Shown here: in pieces, positions 15,798-27,718 of the stretch | Layout: every line of letters starts with the position of its first letter | Numbering within the stretch: position 1 is the first letter of the stretch | Source: Nocardia testacea NBRC 100365 | GTDB taxonomy: Bacteria; Actinomycetota; Actinomycetes; Mycobacteriales; Mycobacteriaceae | Length of the DNA: 38,388 nt | Reading direction: 5' to 3' | Assembly (NCBI RefSeq): GCF_000308775.1 | Contig: NZ_BAGJ01000105.1 | Span: 1 to 38,388 of the forward strand | Made by a program: the position numbers and the translations under genes | The notes under the pieces: model-generated | The model's input: only the letters and a program-made list of their open reading frames with translations | What the model was told of the DNA's origin: nothing | Database searches by the model: none

Positions 15798-17021
15798 CTA
15801 CGCACCCTCCGCTTCCTCGAGCACGCTGATGCCGGGCAGCGTTTTACCTTCCAGGTACTCCAGCGACGCACCGCCACCGGTCGAGATATGCGAGAAATCG
15901 CCCTCCGGGATACCGAGCGCCCGCACGGCCGCGGCGGAATCGCCACCACCGACCACGGTGAACGCGCCCTTACCGGTGGCCGTGGCAATCGCCTCGGCGA
16001 CGCCGCGGGTTCCGGCGGCGAACTTGTCGAACTCGAACACACCCATCGGGCCGTTCCAGAACACGGTGCGCGCCTCGGTGAGCAGGACCGCGAAACGCTG
16101 CACCGATTCCGGACCGATGTCCAGACCCAGCCAGCCGTCCGGGATCTCGTGCGCTGGTACGACCTTCGACTCCGCGTCGGCGGAGAAGGAGTCGGCGACG
16201 ACGATATCGCGCGGCAGATGGATGACATCGGCGTAGCGATCCAGCAGACCCTTACAGGTCTCGATCATCTCCTCCTGCAACAGCGAGGAACCGACGGAGA
16301 GCCCTTCGGCGGCAAGGAAGGTGAAGCACATACCGCCACCGATGACCAGGGTGTCGACCTTGGGGGCCAACGCCTCGATCACCGCCAGCTTGTCCGACAC
16401 CTTGGACCCGCCCAGTACCACCGCGTACGGGCGATCGGTGGATTCGGTCAACCGGGCCAGCACATCGGCTTCCGCGGCGACGAGGGTGCCCGCGTAGTGC
16501 GGCAGCAGTTTCGCCACGTCGTATACCGAGGCCTGCTTGCGGTGCACCACGCCGAAGCCGTCGGAGACGAACGCACCGTCGTCACCCACCAGCTCCACCA
16601 GCGCGGCGGCCAGCTTCGCACGCTCGGCGTCGTCCTTGCTCGTCTCCCGCGGATCGAAGCGGATGTTCTCCAGCAGCAGCACATCACCGTCGGTCAGTCC
16701 CTCGGACCGCGCCAGCGCGTCCTGACCCACCACATCACCGGCGAGCTGCACATTGCGGCCCAGTTCGGCAGCGAGCCGGGTCGCCACCGGAGCCAGCGAC
16801 AGCGCCGGATCCGGGGCGCCCTTCGGACGGCCCAGATGCGCGGTGACGATCACCTTCGCGCCGGCTTCCACCAGCGCGCGGATGGTCGGCACCGAGGCAA
16901 CGATGCGGCCCGGATCGGTGATCTGCCCGTTGTCCAGCGGGACATTGAGGTCGGAGCGCACCAGCACCCCGCGCCCCTCGACGCCCTCGGCGAGGAGATC
17001 TTCCAGAGTTTTGACAGTCAC
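15798..17021 (-). CDS. pgk: Phosphoglycerate kinase
   Basis: Makes ATP and 3-phosphoglycerate from 1,3-bisphosphoglycerate. 407 residues. The N-terminal domain carries [18 protein letters not shown] and LLENIRF for phosphoglycerate binding. The C-terminal domain carries [18 protein letters not shown] and the nucleotide loop [10 protein letters not shown]. The start is the GTG at 17021, giving [10 protein letters not shown]; the frame stays open upstream as an artefact of the gap gene. It lies 8 nt after gap and abuts tpiA, one operon. The usual DGFG(A/T)AHR of bacterial Pgk reads DGFGVVHR here, a conservative change next to a substrate-binding His-Arg. Confidence 0.97.
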   Translation of the reverse strand: MTVKTLEDLLAEGVEGRGVLVRSDLNVPLDNGQITDPGRIVASVPTIRALVEAGAKVIVTAHLGRPKGAPDPALSLAPVATRLAAELGRNVQLAGDVVGQDALARSEGLTDGDVLLLENIRFDPRETSKDDAERAKLAAALVELVGDDGAFVSDGFGVVHRKQASVYDVAKLLPHYAGTLVAAEADVLARLTESTDRPYAVVLGGSKVSDKLAVIEALAPKVDTLVIGGGMCFTFLAAEGLSVGSSLLQEEMIETCKGLLDRYADVIHLPRDIVVADSFSADAESKVVPAHEIPDGWLGLDIGPESVQRFAVLLTEARTVFWNGPMGVFEFDKFAAGTRGVAEAIATATGKGAFTVVGGGDSAAAVRALGIPEGDFSHISTGGGASLEYLEGKTLPGISVLEEAEGA

Positions 17022-17029
17022 GCCGTTCC

Positions 17030-18096
<1,067 letters not shown>

Positions 18097-18214
18097 CCCT
18101 AATGCCTCGCGATCGCCTCCCCGACAGGCACCTGGTGTTCGTGAGCACCGGGTATCCGGGCGCCCGGCCGGAGCACTGTGGCGGTTCCACCCACCGCACC
18201 GGAGGATGGTGGTG

Positions 18215-18814
18215 ATGCCGAACGAACCCGCCCCCGCGATCCCATACATCCGCCCCGCCACCGACGCCGACACACCCCGCGCCACCAGGACCCTCGCCCG
18301 GGCCTTCGCCGACTATCCGTGGACGCGGCACACCCTCGCCGCCGACGACCACGAGCGCCGCCTGGCCACCTTCCAGGAGCTCTTCCTCACCCGGATCGGG
18401 CTCCCGCACGGCAGGGTGTGGGTCGCCGACGACGGTGACGCGGTCGCGGTGTGGACCACCCCGGCCACCGATGCCGAATCAGTGTTCACCGAGCTCGCGC
18501 CACGCTTCGCCGAACTGGCCGGCGATCGCGCCGCCGCGCACAGCGCGGCGGAAGCGGCCCTGGCGCCACACCGTCCGGCCGGGCCCGTCTGGTTCCTGGG
18601 TACCGTCGGCGTCGATCCCATCCGCCGGGGGCGAGGTCTGGGCCGCGCGGTGATCGAACCGGGCCTGGCCGCGGCGGAACGCGACGGCGTCCCCGCTTTC
18701 CTGGAGACGTCCACGGAGGCCAATGTCCGTTTCTACGAACATCTCGGCTTCCGGGTCACCGCGGAGGTGGAGATTCCGGACAACGGTCCCCGCACCTGGT
18801 GCATGCTGCGCTGA
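18215..18814 (+). CDS. GNAT-family N-acetyltransferase (199 aa)
   Basis: Acetyl-CoA-dependent acyltransferase of the GNAT fold. The pyrophosphate-binding motif A is VDPIRRGRGLGRAVIEPGL, and the C-terminal NVRFYEHLGFRVTAE is the usual acetyl-CoA-proximal block. Start set at the ATG at 18215, 9 nt after GGAGGA; in-frame ATG and GTG codons at 18206-18214 overlap the ribosome site. It diverges from gap and converges on whiA with a strong hairpin between. The substrate is unknown; a small molecule such as an amine or antibiotic is as likely as a protein. Confidence 0.88.
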   Translation: MPNEPAPAIPYIRPATDADTPRATRTLARAFADYPWTRHTLAADDHERRLATFQELFLTRIGLPHGRVWVADDGDAVAVWTTPATDAESVFTELAPRFAELAGDRAAAHSAAEAALAPHRPAGPVWFLGTVGVDPIRRGRGLGRAVIEPGLAAAERDGVPAFLETSTEANVRFYEHLGFRVTAEVEIPDNGPRTWCMLR

Positions 18815-18840
18815 GGTCGCCGAACACCCGGCGCCGCCAC

Positions 18841-18875
18841 CCCGGCCGGACGGATCACGGGGCCATCCGGCCGGG
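18841..18875. terminator. Bidirectional hairpin between GNAT and whiA
   Basis: CCCGGCCGGA (18841-18850) and TCCGGCCGGG (18866-18875) form a perfect 10-bp stem, extended inward past one mismatch by two G-C pairs. It lies between convergent genes and probably ends both, including the long uvrC-rapZ-yvcK-whiA transcript. Confidence 0.65.
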
Positions 18876-18884
18876 CCGGGCGCC

Positions 18885-19868
18885 TCAGGCGTCGTCGAGC
18901 AGCTCCGCGGTGACCGCCGACTCCGTATCCGGCACCCCCAACTCCTTGGCCCGCCGGTCCGCCATGGACAGCAACCGCCTGATCCGCCCCGCCACCGCGT
19001 CCTTGGTCATCGGCGGGTCGGCGAGCTGACCGAGTTCCTCCAGCGAAGCCTGCCGGTGTTCCACCCGCAGCTTCCCCGCCGCGGCCAGATGGTCCGGCAC
19101 ATCCTCGCCGAGCAGTTCCAGCGCACGTTCCACCCGGGCCGCCGCCGCGACCGCCGCGCGGGCCGAGCGGCGCAGGTTCGCGTCGTCGAAGTTGGCGAGC
19201 CGGTTGGCGGTGGCACGGACCTCCCGGCGCATCCGGCGTTCTTCCCAGGTGAGCCGGGTGTCCTGGGCCCCCATGCGGGTGAGCAGCGCGCCGATCGCCT
19301 CGCCGTCGCGGACCACGACCCGATCGGTGCCGCGCACTTCGCGGGCCTTCGCGGAGATTCCGAGCCGCCGGGCGGCGCCGACCAGGGCCAGCGCGGCTTC
19401 GGGGCCGGGGCAGCTCACCTCGAGAGCCGAGGAACGACCGGGTTCGGTGAGCGAACCGTGCGCCAGGAAGGCGCCGCGCCACGCGGCTTCCGCGTCCGCG
19501 ACGCTACCGCCCACGACCTGGGCGGGCAGTCCGCGCACGGGCCGGCCACGGACGTCGAGCAGGCCGGTCTGGCGGGCCAGGGCTTCGCCCTCTTTGGCGA
19601 CCCGGACCACGTAGCGGGAGGATTTGCGCAGGCCACCGGCACTGAGCACATGCACATCCGACCCGTATCCGTAGAGTTCGAAGATCTCCCGCCGTAGCCG
19701 CCGGGCGATGGAGCCCATATCGACTTCGGCTTCGACTATCACCCGCCCGCCGACGATATGGAGGCCGCCGGCGAAACGCAGCAGGGCGGACAGTTCGGCT
19801 TTGCGCGCACTCACCTGTGTTACGGCGAGCCGGCTCAGCTCGTCTTTCACTTCGGCTGTCATCGCCAC
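18885..19868 (-). CDS. whiA: WhiA, sporulation/division regulator family protein
   Basis: DNA-binding protein combining an N-terminal LAGLIDADG-homing-endonuclease-like region with a C-terminal helix-turn-helix. It controls division genes in Streptomyces and is conserved across Gram-positives. 327 residues, the usual length. Recognisable blocks are the N-terminal [12 protein letters not shown], the central [29 protein letters not shown] before the HTH, and [19 protein letters not shown] with RIRRLL in the HTH. It overlaps the end of yvcK by 10 nt, so it is translationally coupled to the cluster. Confidence 0.96.
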   Translation of the reverse strand: MAMTAEVKDELSRLAVTQVSARKAELSALLRFAGGLHIVGGRVIVEAEVDMGSIARRLRREIFELYGYGSDVHVLSAGGLRKSSRYVVRVAKEGEALARQTGLLDVRGRPVRGLPAQVVGGSVADAEAAWRGAFLAHGSLTEPGRSSALEVSCPGPEAALALVGAARRLGISAKAREVRGTDRVVVRDGEAIGALLTRMGAQDTRLTWEERRMRREVRATANRLANFDDANLRRSARAAVAAAARVERALELLGEDVPDHLAAAGKLRVEHRQASLEELGQLADPPMTKDAVAGRIRRLLSMADRRAKELGVPDTESAVTAELLDDA

Positions 19869-20923
19869 GAGACGTGCTCCTTTCCACCCAACCCGGACCG
19901 CACATCCTGACCCATGTGCCGTCCCTCGACTCGAAGCCCCGGCAACTGTGGCCGAGGCCCGTGGATCAGTTGATCCAGTGCGGCGGCGAGCTTTCCGGGG
20001 TCGTGCCGGTCGGTTCCCGCGTCGGCGACATCGGAAAAGACCACTCGCGCCCGTAATTGACCGGCAGCCCTGGCCACATGCTCACGCTCCCGCCCTTCCG
20101 GTACGCACCCGGAGTCGACCAGAACCTCGTCGACCGCGAAATCCGGTGCGTGCTGGGACAATACATGGAGATGCCGTTCGGCGGAGAACCCCGCGGTCTC
20201 ACCGGGCTGCGCGGCGAGGTTCAGAATCAGCACTTTACGCGCCCGGGTGTGGACCAGTGCGTCACGGAGCCCGGGGACGAGCAGATGCGGTATCACACTG
20301 GTGAACCAGGACCCGGGGCCCAGGATCACCGCGTCCGCGCGTTCGATGGCCGCGGTGGCCTCCGCGCAGGAGGGCGGATCGGCGGGCAGCAGCCGCACCC
20401 GCCGCACCTTGCCCGGCGTCGTGGCGACCGCGACCTGGCCGCGGATGCAACGGCTCACCCGCGGATCGGCTTCCAGCCCGGAGACATCGGCCTCGATATC
20501 CAGCGGGATGTTCGACATGGGCAGCACCCGCCCGCTGATCCCGAGTAACTCCCCCACCTGGTCGAGGGCGGCCACCGGGTCCCCGAGCACCTCGGTGAGG
20601 CCGGCCAGCAGCAGGTTGCCCACCGAATGCCCGGCCAGCGCGCCGGTACCGCCGAATCGGTGCTGCACGGTCCGGGTGAGCACACCGTCGGCGTCGGCGG
20701 CCAGGGCGGCCAGGGCCATGCGCAGATCACCGGGTGGTGGCACCCCGAGTTCGGCGCGCAACCGGCCGGAGGAACCGCCGTCGTCGGCGACCGTCACCAC
20801 CGCGCTGATCCGGCGCGTGATGCGCCGGACCGCCGTGAGTGTCGCGTACAGCCCGTGGCCACCGCCGAGCGCGACGACCGCTGGGCCGGACGGGTCGGCG
20901 GCTCCGGTGTCCGCGCGACTCAT
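19859..20923 (-). CDS. yvcK: YvcK/CofD-like protein (gluconeogenesis factor)
   Basis: Rossmann-like protein of the YvcK family, related to the CofD 2-phospho-L-lactate transferase. It is needed for growth on gluconeogenic carbon sources and for envelope shape in Bacillus and mycobacteria, and binds UDP-sugars. 354 residues. Typical motifs are [13 protein letters not shown] (residues 17-29), [33 protein letters not shown] and [17 protein letters not shown]. It overlaps rapZ upstream by 4 nt (ATGA) and whiA downstream by 10 nt. The C-terminal tail past residue 320 is a variable extension. Confidence 0.95.
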   Translation of the reverse strand: MSRADTGAADPSGPAVVALGGGHGLYATLTAVRRITRRISAVVTVADDGGSSGRLRAELGVPPPGDLRMALAALAADADGVLTRTVQHRFGGTGALAGHSVGNLLLAGLTEVLGDPVAALDQVGELLGISGRVLPMSNIPLDIEADVSGLEADPRVSRCIRGQVAVATTPGKVRRVRLLPADPPSCAEATAAIERADAVILGPGSWFTSVIPHLLVPGLRDALVHTRARKVLILNLAAQPGETAGFSAERHLHVLSQHAPDFAVDEVLVDSGCVPEGREREHVARAAGQLRARVVFSDVADAGTDRHDPGKLAAALDQLIHGPRPQLPGLRVEGRHMGQDVRSGLGGKEHVSWR

Positions 20924-21876
20924 TCGCGCCCCAGATCCCGGTGCAGTACCCGTACCGCGTCCACCGGCCCGTCCGCGCCCGCGTCGATCCGGCTGCCGGT
21001 GATCTTGCCGAGGGCCTCGGCGATCGCGACGCTGCGATGTCTCCCGCCGGTGCAGCCCACTGCGACCGTCATGTAACGCTTCCCCTCTTGGCGATAACCC
21101 TGGGTGGTCAGCTCGATCAGGTGATCACAGGTCCGCAGATAGTCGTCGGCGCCCGGACGGGACAGCACATAGTCGCTGACCACCGTTTCCTGACCGCTGT
21201 GCTGCCGAAGTTCTGGTACCCAATGCGGGTTGGGCAGGAAACGCACATCCAGCACCATGTCCGCGTCCAGCGGGACACCGTACTTGAATCCGAAGGATTG
21301 AACGGTCAACTGCAGTGCGGCGGGCGTGCCGCCGCCATAGACCTCTTCCAATTTCCGGTGCAACTGGTGGATGGACAGTTCGGTGGTGTCGATGACCACA
21401 TCGGCGGCGGCCTTCACTCCCGCGAGCCGGACCCGTTCGGCGGCGATACCGGCCGACAGGGTCCCCTCGGCGCTGTCGTTCTGCAGCGGATGGCGGCGCC
21501 GGGCGAAACCGAACCGGCGGATCAGCACATCGTCGGAGGCCTCCAGGAACAGGATGCGCGTGGGGACGCCACGGGCGCGCAGTTGTTCGGTGACGGCCGG
21601 CAGGTCGCCGGTGAAGAATCGGCTGCGCACATCCATGACGATCGCCAGCCGCCGGATGGGCGGATCGGCCGAGGAACCCAGTTCGACCATGCGGCCGATC
21701 AGTTCCGGCGGCAGATTGTCGGTGACGTACCAGCCCAGATCCTCGAGAACCCGCGCGGCCGTGCCCCGCCCCGCACCGGACAGGCCGGTCACCATCACGA
21801 CTTCGACGGGGGTGCCCGAGCCGGAATCGGTACCCGGCACCACTGTCGTACTGTTGTTCGATTCGACGCGAGTCAT
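20920..21876 (-). CDS. rapZ: RapZ/YvcJ-family P-loop nucleotide-binding protein
   Basis: P-loop protein which in Escherichia coli acts as the RNase E adaptor for GlmZ and senses glucosamine-6-phosphate; its role in actinobacteria is not settled. 318 residues including a non-conserved Ser/Thr-rich N terminus of about 25. The P-loop reads GLSGAGRGT, with Arg where the Walker A Lys normally stands, an actinobacterial variant. Walker B is in AIVMDVRS. The C-terminal domain carries the conserved VAVGCTGGRHRSVAIAEAL. It overlaps yvcK by 4 nt and lies 142 nt after uvrC. Confidence 0.95.
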   Translation of the reverse strand: MTRVESNNSTTVVPGTDSGSGTPVEVVMVTGLSGAGRGTAARVLEDLGWYVTDNLPPELIGRMVELGSSADPPIRRLAIVMDVRSRFFTGDLPAVTEQLRARGVPTRILFLEASDDVLIRRFGFARRRHPLQNDSAEGTLSAGIAAERVRLAGVKAAADVVIDTTELSIHQLHRKLEEVYGGGTPAALQLTVQSFGFKYGVPLDADMVLDVRFLPNPHWVPELRQHSGQETVVSDYVLSRPGADDYLRTCDHLIELTTQGYRQEGKRYMTVAVGCTGGRHRSVAIAEALGKITGSRIDAGADGPVDAVRVLHRDLGRE

Positions 21877-21972
21877 GTACCACCCGGATCTTGTTCGGGA
21901 ATTGCGTTTCGGTCACCCAGCTGTAGGTCGTCGCCCCGGAAACTGTCGCGGGGCGCAGGAACAAACGTACGT

Positions 21973-21986
21973 GACCGGCGCCGGTC
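21973..21986. repeat. 14-bp palindrome between uvrC and rapZ
   Basis: GACCGGCGCCGGTC is a perfect palindrome 33 nt past the uvrC stop. It may contribute to termination or be a protein site; without a loop it is a poor terminator. Confidence 0.3.
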
Positions 21987-22018
21987 GCCGCGCGGTTGCC
22001 GCGGCCGCCGCGCCGGGC

Positions 22019-24070
22019 CTATCGCTCGTGCAGGGCCGCCAGTACCGCCTCCGCGGTGGCGCGGCCGATACCGGGCACCTCGATGATCTCCTCGACGGTG
22101 GCCTCTTTGAGCCGCGCGACCGAACCGAAATGGGTCACCAACGCGGTCCGCCGGGTCTCGCCGAGACCGCGGACCGTATCCAGTGCCGACGCCGTCATCC
22201 GCCGCGACCGTTTGCTGCGATGGAACGTGATGGCGAAGCGGTGCGCTTCGTCGCGCACTCGTTGCAGCAGGTAGAGGGCCTCGCTGGTACGCGGCAGCAC
22301 CACCGGATCGGGCTCACCGGGAACCCACACCTCTTCCAGCCGTTTGGCCAGGCCCACCACGGCGATATCGGTGATGCCGAACTCCTCGAGCACCTCCGCC
22401 GCGGCCGCCACCTGCGGCGCGCCGCCGTCGACGACGTAGAGATTGGGCGGATAGGCGAACTTGCGCGGCCGGCCGGTCTTCGGGTCGATACCGGGACGGG
22501 TCACGATCTCCGCGTCGGCCTCCGCGTCGGCACCGTCGCCCACCGGGGGCGTACCGAACTCGGGCACCTGCGCCACCCCCGCGAGATCGGCCTGTTCGGT
22601 GGCATCGCGCTCCCGGCGTAGCCGGGCGAACCGGCGCCGGGTCACCTCGGCGATACTGGCGACATCGTCGGAGCGCCCCTCACCGGCGGCTTCCCGGATC
22701 GCGTAGTGGCGGTAATCGGACTTCTTGGGCAGGCCGTCTTCGAAGACCACCAGTGAGGCCACCACATCGGTGCCCTGCACATGGCTGATGTCCACACATT
22801 CGATACGCAGCGGCGCGGTATCGAGGTCGAGGGCGTCCTGGATGTCCTGCAAGGCCACCGAGCGGGAGGTCAGATCGCCGGCGCGGCGGAGTTTGTGCTG
22901 GGCCAGCGCCTCCTTCGCGTTGCGCGCAACCGTCTCGGCGAGGGCTTTCTTGTCGCCGCGCTGCGGTACCCGCAACCGCACCGACCCGCCGCGCAGGGTC
23001 GACAGCCAGCGCTGGACCTCCTCGGCGTCGGCCGGGAGTTCGGGCACCAGCACTTCGCGCGGTACCACGGCCGCGGCCTGCTCGCCCGCCGTCTGCTCGG
23101 CCACGGCGGTCTGCTCGGCGTAGAACTGGGTGAGGAACTGCTCCACCAGCGCGGCAAGTTCACCGCCCTGCTCCGGGGTGTCGGCCGCGTCACCGGATTT
23201 GTCGACCACCCAGCCGCGTTGCCCGCGCACCCGGCCGTCGCGGACATGGAAGATCTGCACGGCGACCTCCAGGTCGTCCCCGGCGAAGGCGATCACATCG
23301 GCGTCGGTGCCGTCGCCCAGCACGACGGCCTGTTTCTCCAGTGCCCGGCGCAGGGCCTGCACATCGTCGCGCAGCCGGGCCGCGGTCTCGAAATCGAGGT
23401 CCTCGGCGGCCGCCTGCATCCGGCGTTCCAGGTCCTTGACCATCCGGTCGGTGCGGCCGGCCAGGAAGTCACAGAAATCGTCGACGATCCGCCGGTGCTC
23501 GGCGGCGGAGACGCGGCCCACACACGGGGCCGAACATTTGTCGATATAGCCGAGCAGACAGGGGCGGCCCATCTGGCTGTGCCGTTTGAACACCCCGGCC
23601 GAGCAGGTGCGCGCGGGAAACACCCGCAGCAGCAGATCGAGGGTCTCCCGGATCGCCCAGGCGTGGGCGTAGGGGCCGAAATACCGCACCCCCTTCTTCC
23701 GGGCGCCCCGGTAGACGAACAGTCGCGGGTACTCCTCGTTCAGGGTGACCGCCAGCACCGGATAGGACTTGTCGTCGCGATAGCGGACGTTGAACCGCGG
23801 ATCGAACTCCTTGATCCAGTTGTACTCGAGCTGCAGCGCTTCCACCTCGGTGGAGACCACGGTCCATTCCACGCTCGCGGCGGTGGTGACCATCTGGCGG
23901 GTACGCGGATGCAGGGCGGCGATATCGGCGAAGTACGAGTTGAGCCGGTTGCGCAGGCTTTTCGCCTTGCCGACATAGATGACCCGGCCGTAGGAGTCCC
24001 GGAACTTGTAGACACCGGGTTCGAGTGGAATGGAGCCGGGCTGCGGCCGGTACGTCGCGGGATCTGCCAC
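22019..24070 (-). CDS. uvrC: UvrABC excinuclease subunit C
   Basis: Makes the two incisions around bulky DNA lesions in nucleotide excision repair. The start is the GTG at 24070 (683 residues); the open frame extends 150 nt more but looks non-coding. The N-terminal GIY-YIG nuclease has GVY at 19-21 and YVG at 32-34. A UvrB-interacting UVR helix pair is near residues 210-245. The RNase H-like second nuclease begins around VDISHVQG, and a C-terminal helix-hairpin-helix ends in [17 protein letters not shown]. The insert at about 540-565 (Asp/Ala-rich) is variable between species. A TACGCT box 6 nt upstream suggests a leaderless transcript. Confidence 0.96.
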   Translation of the reverse strand: MADPATYRPQPGSIPLEPGVYKFRDSYGRVIYVGKAKSLRNRLNSYFADIAALHPRTRQMVTTAASVEWTVVSTEVEALQLEYNWIKEFDPRFNVRYRDDKSYPVLAVTLNEEYPRLFVYRGARKKGVRYFGPYAHAWAIRETLDLLLRVFPARTCSAGVFKRHSQMGRPCLLGYIDKCSAPCVGRVSAAEHRRIVDDFCDFLAGRTDRMVKDLERRMQAAAEDLDFETAARLRDDVQALRRALEKQAVVLGDGTDADVIAFAGDDLEVAVQIFHVRDGRVRGQRGWVVDKSGDAADTPEQGGELAALVEQFLTQFYAEQTAVAEQTAGEQAAAVVPREVLVPELPADAEEVQRWLSTLRGGSVRLRVPQRGDKKALAETVARNAKEALAQHKLRRAGDLTSRSVALQDIQDALDLDTAPLRIECVDISHVQGTDVVASLVVFEDGLPKKSDYRHYAIREAAGEGRSDDVASIAEVTRRRFARLRRERDATEQADLAGVAQVPEFGTPPVGDGADAEADAEIVTRPGIDPKTGRPRKFAYPPNLYVVDGGAPQVAAAAEVLEEFGITDIAVVGLAKRLEEVWVPGEPDPVVLPRTSEALYLLQRVRDEAHRFAITFHRSKRSRRMTASALDTVRGLGETRRTALVTHFGSVARLKEATVEEIIEVPGIGRATAEAVLAALHER

Positions 24071-24076
24071 GTATCC

Positions 24077-24082
24077 AGCGTA
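24077..24082 (-). promoter_or_regulatory. -10 box for a leaderless uvrC transcript
   Basis: TACGCT (minus strand 24082-24077) is followed by 6 nt and then the uvrC GTG. No ribosome site is visible, which fits leaderless initiation and supports the chosen start. Confidence 0.5.
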
Positions 24083-24258
24083 GTAGCGGGCTCGGACACA
24101 TCCGGCCGCCGGTCGGCCCGGCCCGCTCACCGCACCGGCGACCCGGCGCGGCGCCGCCCCACTACGTGTTGTCGCGCCGCCGGCATCGCCCGACCGCCGG
24201 TGGCGGCCCGTTTCCCCCACACGGGGCGAGTTCGGCCGCCACTGTCGCCGCGTCCCGC

Positions 24259-24264
24259 TAGAGT
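24259..24264 (+). promoter_or_regulatory. -10 box for a leaderless ggt transcript
   Basis: TAGAGT is followed by 6 nt and the ATG at 24271, with no ribosome site. Same arrangement as at uvrC on the other strand of this 200-nt divergent spacer. Confidence 0.5.
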
Positions 24265-24270
24265 TCGAAT

Positions 24271-26223
24271 ATGCGCCCGATACAACGGATTCGGTACGCG
24301 CTGATGGTGACGGCGCTGCTCGTGGCAGGCTCGCTCAGCGGATGCTCCGACGATACGGGGGCCGCGGGCCCCTGTACCCCGGCACCGAACGGCACCCCGG
24401 TGACCGCCGCCCCGGCCGCGGGTTCGACCACTCCCACCGCCCGCGACCTGGCGACCAACCCGGAGATCGCGTCGGGCTACCGCAGCGAGATGACCGCGGT
24501 CCACACCAGCGGCTACGCCGTCTCCACCGCGAACTCCCACGCCACGCGCGCCGCCTGCGAGGTGCTCCGGGCCGGTGGTACCGCGGCGGACGCGCTGATC
24601 ACCGCGCAGACCGTGCTGGGACTCACCGAACCGCAGGCGTCGGGCCTGGGCGGTGGCGCGTTCCTGCTCTACTACGACGCGGAACACGAGACGCTGGACG
24701 CCTACGACGGCCGGGAGACCGCCCCGTCCGCGGCCACCGAGAACTATCTGCGCTGGATCAGCGATACCGATCGCACCGAGCCGAAACCCGACACCCGCGC
24801 CAGCGGGCGGTCCATCGGGGTGCCGGGAGTGGTCCGGATGCTCGAGCTGGCGCATTCCGAGCACGGCCACATTCCGTGGCGGGAGCTGTTCGATCCCGCC
24901 GTGGCGATGGCGGACCAGGGTTTCGAGATCAGTCCGCGGCTGGCCGGGCAGATCGCCGACTCCGCGGCCGAACTGGCCCGCGACCCGGCCGCGGCCGAAT
25001 ACTTCCTGAACCCGGACGGCTCCCCGAAGGCAGCGGGCACGGTGCTGACCAACCCGGCCCTGTCGAAAACCCTCACCACGGTGGCCGCCGAGGGCGCGGA
25101 GGGGTTCTACACCGGGCCGATCGCCCAGGACATCGTCGCCGCGGCCGCCTCCCGGGCGGGCGGGCGCACCCCGAGCCTGCTGGAAGCAGCGGACCTCGAC
25201 TCCTACCGGGCGGTGAAACGCACCCCCCTGTGCACCGGCTACCGCGCGCACGAGATCTGCGGAATGCCCGGGCCGTCCTCCGGCGGTATCACCGTCGCGG
25301 CCACTCTCGGCATCCTGGAGAACTTCGACCTTCCCGCTCTGCCGCCGGAGCACGTCGACCGTAACGGCGGGGTCCCGCAGGCCGAGGCCGTGCACCTCAT
25401 CGCCGAGGCCGAACGGCTGGCCTACGCCGACCGCGACAAATTCGTCGCCGATCCCGATTATGTTCCGCTGCCCGGTAATTCACCCGAAACCCTGGTGAAC
25501 CCGGAATATTTGGACACCCGCGCCGAGCTCATCGATCCACACCGGAGCATGGGCACCGCGCAACCCGGTGATTTCGGGCCCGCGCCCGTGGGCATCGGCC
25601 CCCAGACACCCGAACACGGCACCAGTCATATCTCGGTGGTCGATTCCTACGGCAATGCCGCGGCCATGACCACCACGGTGGAATCGGCCTTCGGTTCCTT
25701 CCACATGGTGGACGGATTCCTGCTGAACAACCAGCTCACCGATTTCGCGACCGACCCGCTCGGCGCCGCCGGCCTGCCGGTCGCCAATCGGATCGAACCC
25801 GGGAAGCGGCCGCGCAGTTCCATGAGCCCGACCCTGGTATTCGAGCAGGGCAAGGACTCCGAGCGGGGGGCGCTCACCCATGTGGTCGGCTCCCCCGGCG
25901 GCTCGGTCATCATCCAGTTCGTGGTGAAAACTCTTGTCGGCATGCTGGATTGGGGGCTGGATCCGCAACAGGCGGTCTCCGCGCCGGCCGTCGGTGCCGC
26001 GAATACACCCGTCACGAATGTGGGCGGTGAGCATCCGGCGATCGACGCCCGCGACGACGGCGCCCACGATCCCCTGGTCACCCGGCTGCGCGAACGGGGC
26101 CACCAGGTCTCGGTGGCCCCGCAGACCAGTGGGCTCAGCGTGCTCGGCCGTGACGGCGACACCGGCTGGATCGGCGGCGCCGACCCCCGGCGCGAAGGTG
26201 AGGTCCTCGGCGATACCCGGTGA
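24271..26223 (+). CDS. ggt: Gamma-glutamyltransferase, lipoprotein (650 aa)
   Basis: N-terminal-nucleophile hydrolase that splits the gamma-glutamyl bond of glutathione and related thiols or transfers it to amino acids. It is made as a precursor that cleaves itself into large and small subunits. The signal peptide ends in lipobox LSGC (lipidated Cys25), so it acts at the outer face of the membrane. The cleavage/catalytic Thr451 lies in [45 protein letters not shown] and GSPGGSVII are small-subunit substrate motifs. Glutathione is not the main thiol of Nocardia-like bacteria, so the true substrate may be a gamma-glutamyl peptide or mycothiol-related compound (inference). Confidence 0.94.
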   Translation: MRPIQRIRYALMVTALLVAGSLSGCSDDTGAAGPCTPAPNGTPVTAAPAAGSTTPTARDLATNPEIASGYRSEMTAVHTSGYAVSTANSHATRAACEVLRAGGTAADALITAQTVLGLTEPQASGLGGGAFLLYYDAEHETLDAYDGRETAPSAATENYLRWISDTDRTEPKPDTRASGRSIGVPGVVRMLELAHSEHGHIPWRELFDPAVAMADQGFEISPRLAGQIADSAAELARDPAAAEYFLNPDGSPKAAGTVLTNPALSKTLTTVAAEGAEGFYTGPIAQDIVAAAASRAGGRTPSLLEAADLDSYRAVKRTPLCTGYRAHEICGMPGPSSGGITVAATLGILENFDLPALPPEHVDRNGGVPQAEAVHLIAEAERLAYADRDKFVADPDYVPLPGNSPETLVNPEYLDTRAELIDPHRSMGTAQPGDFGPAPVGIGPQTPEHGTSHISVVDSYGNAAAMTTTVESAFGSFHMVDGFLLNNQLTDFATDPLGAAGLPVANRIEPGKRPRSSMSPTLVFEQGKDSERGALTHVVGSPGGSVIIQFVVKTLVGMLDWGLDPQQAVSAPAVGAANTPVTNVGGEHPAIDARDDGAHDPLVTRLRERGHQVSVAPQTSGLSVLGRDGDTGWIGGADPRREGEVLGDTR

Positions 26224-26241
26224 TCACGCGGGGCCGGGGCG

Positions 26242-26262
26242 GCTCACCCGCGCCGGGTGAGC
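26242..26262 (+). terminator. 9-bp perfect hairpin after ggt
   Basis: GCTCACCCG (26242-26250) and CGGGTGAGC (26254-26262) pair perfectly around a 3-nt loop, 18 nt past the ggt stop. It covers the GTG at 26257 that would otherwise be an upstream start for the next gene, which argues for the later ATG. Confidence 0.6.
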
Positions 26263-26295
26263 ACGCCGGACGGGTTCCGGTGGTCCCCTGGTGTC

Positions 26296-27642
26296 ATGCC
26301 GAGCATCGATGCTGCCGGGCTGTCCCGGGCCGAACTCACCACCCTGGCTGCCGACGCGTTCGTCTACGGCTTCCCGCTCGTCTACGACCTCCGGCAGGTC
26401 GCACGGTTCACCAGGGAAGGGATGGGTGGCCTGCCGCCGACACCGCTCAATGTGTTCGGCCATGCCACCACGCTGGCCGGGCCGCAGGACACCTTCGTCT
26501 CCATCAACAACGACACCGTGTATTCGATCGCGAACGTCTCGACCGCGGCCGGGCCGGTGCGCTTCGACGTACCGGAGACCGGGGGGCGCTACTACGTCAT
26601 GCAGTTCGTCGACGCCTGGACGAACAACTTCGCCTATATCGGCCATCGGGCCACCGGCACTCTGCCGGGTGCCTATCTGCTGGTGGCGCCCGGATGGGAC
26701 GGTATGCCGCCGGAGGGTGTCACCGTCGTCGAATTCCCGACCACGATCGCCACCATCGTCGGCCGATGGGCCGTGGACGGGGAGTCGGATCTACCGGCGG
26801 TCCGCGCGCTCCAGAACGCCCTGCACCTCATGCCCACCGCGCCCGTCCCGGATCTGCCCGCCCCCGCGCCGGGAGTCCCGGAGGACCTGCGCTTCTTCGA
26901 AGAGCTCCGAGCCGGCATCCGAGCCTTCCCGCCCGCCGACCGCGACCGCCGCTACCAGCAACGGTTCGAACCGCTGGGGTTGCTGGACGCCGAGACGCCC
27001 TACACCGATCTCGGCCCGGAACGGGCGTCGGCGCTCCGCGAGGGCCTGGCTGCCGGGAAGCAGCTCCTCGAGACGGCCGCGACCCACAGCAGCGCGCCCC
27101 GGCAGAACGGCTGGAGTCTGACCTACCACGTATTCGACTACAACCTGGATTTCTTCGGCGTCGGCGCCCTGGACGACCCGCACTGGAAACTCCCCGACGA
27201 CCCGGAGCGCTATCTGCGGCGTGCGGGTGCGGCCCGCGCCGGCCTCTGGGGCAATCACGGCTACGAGGCGGCCTATGCGATGACCTTCACCGACTGCGAG
27301 GACCGGCCGCTGCACGGCTCCCACCGCTACGAGGTACGTTTCGCCGAGCCCCCGCCGTGCGGCGCGTTCTGGTCGCTGACCATGTACGACACCCCGGATT
27401 TCTTCCTCGTCGCGAACCCGATCGGACGCTACTCGCTGGGCGACCGGACACCCGGTTTGCATACGGTGGACGGTTCGCTCACCGTGCTGCTACAGCACGA
27501 CGAACCCGCCGATCCGCGGCAACGCGCCAACTGGCTCCCCACGCCGCCGGGCCCGTTCCGGCCGATGCTGCGCATCTACGAACCGCGCGATCCGGTGTTC
27601 GACGGCAGCTACCAGCCGCCGCCGATCGTCCGTGTCGATTAG
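26296..27642 (+). CDS. DUF1254/DUF1214 protein (448 aa)
   Basis: Two-domain protein of unknown biochemical function. The N-terminal DUF1254 domain (about residues 15-150) has ADAFVYGFPLVYDLRQ, NVFGHATTLAGPQDTFVSINNDTVYSIANV and YYVMQFVDAWTNNFAYIG. The C-terminal DUF1214 domain (about 330-440) has EVRFAEPPPCGAFWSLTMYDTPDFFLVANPIGRYSLGDRTPGL. Start set at the ATG at 26296; a GTG at 26257 would lie inside a terminator-like hairpin. No signal peptide is visible with either start. Homologues are widespread in actinobacteria and proteobacteria, often exported. It runs in the same direction as ggt but a hairpin separates them. Confidence 0.88.
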   Translation: MPSIDAAGLSRAELTTLAADAFVYGFPLVYDLRQVARFTREGMGGLPPTPLNVFGHATTLAGPQDTFVSINNDTVYSIANVSTAAGPVRFDVPETGGRYYVMQFVDAWTNNFAYIGHRATGTLPGAYLLVAPGWDGMPPEGVTVVEFPTTIATIVGRWAVDGESDLPAVRALQNALHLMPTAPVPDLPAPAPGVPEDLRFFEELRAGIRAFPPADRDRRYQQRFEPLGLLDAETPYTDLGPERASALREGLAAGKQLLETAATHSSAPRQNGWSLTYHVFDYNLDFFGVGALDDPHWKLPDDPERYLRRAGAARAGLWGNHGYEAAYAMTFTDCEDRPLHGSHRYEVRFAEPPPCGAFWSLTMYDTPDFFLVANPIGRYSLGDRTPGLHTVDGSLTVLLQHDEPADPRQRANWLPTPPGPFRPMLRIYEPRDPVFDGSYQPPPIVRVD

Positions 27643-27718
27643 CCGGCCCCGGGCCCCACCGCATCCGCAGCGTCCCGGACCTTGTCCCTGTCCTCGGCCC
27701 GGCCGGGACCGGGCACGA

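Noticed and set aside
24127..25395. 422-codon minus-strand frame antisense to ggt
   Set aside because: Gly/Arg-rich mirror frame of a well-supported lipoprotein enzyme.
26257..26295. Upstream GTG start for the DUF1254 protein
   Set aside because: The codon lies inside a perfect hairpin after ggt and adds 13 residues without family resemblance. Kept as an alternative only.
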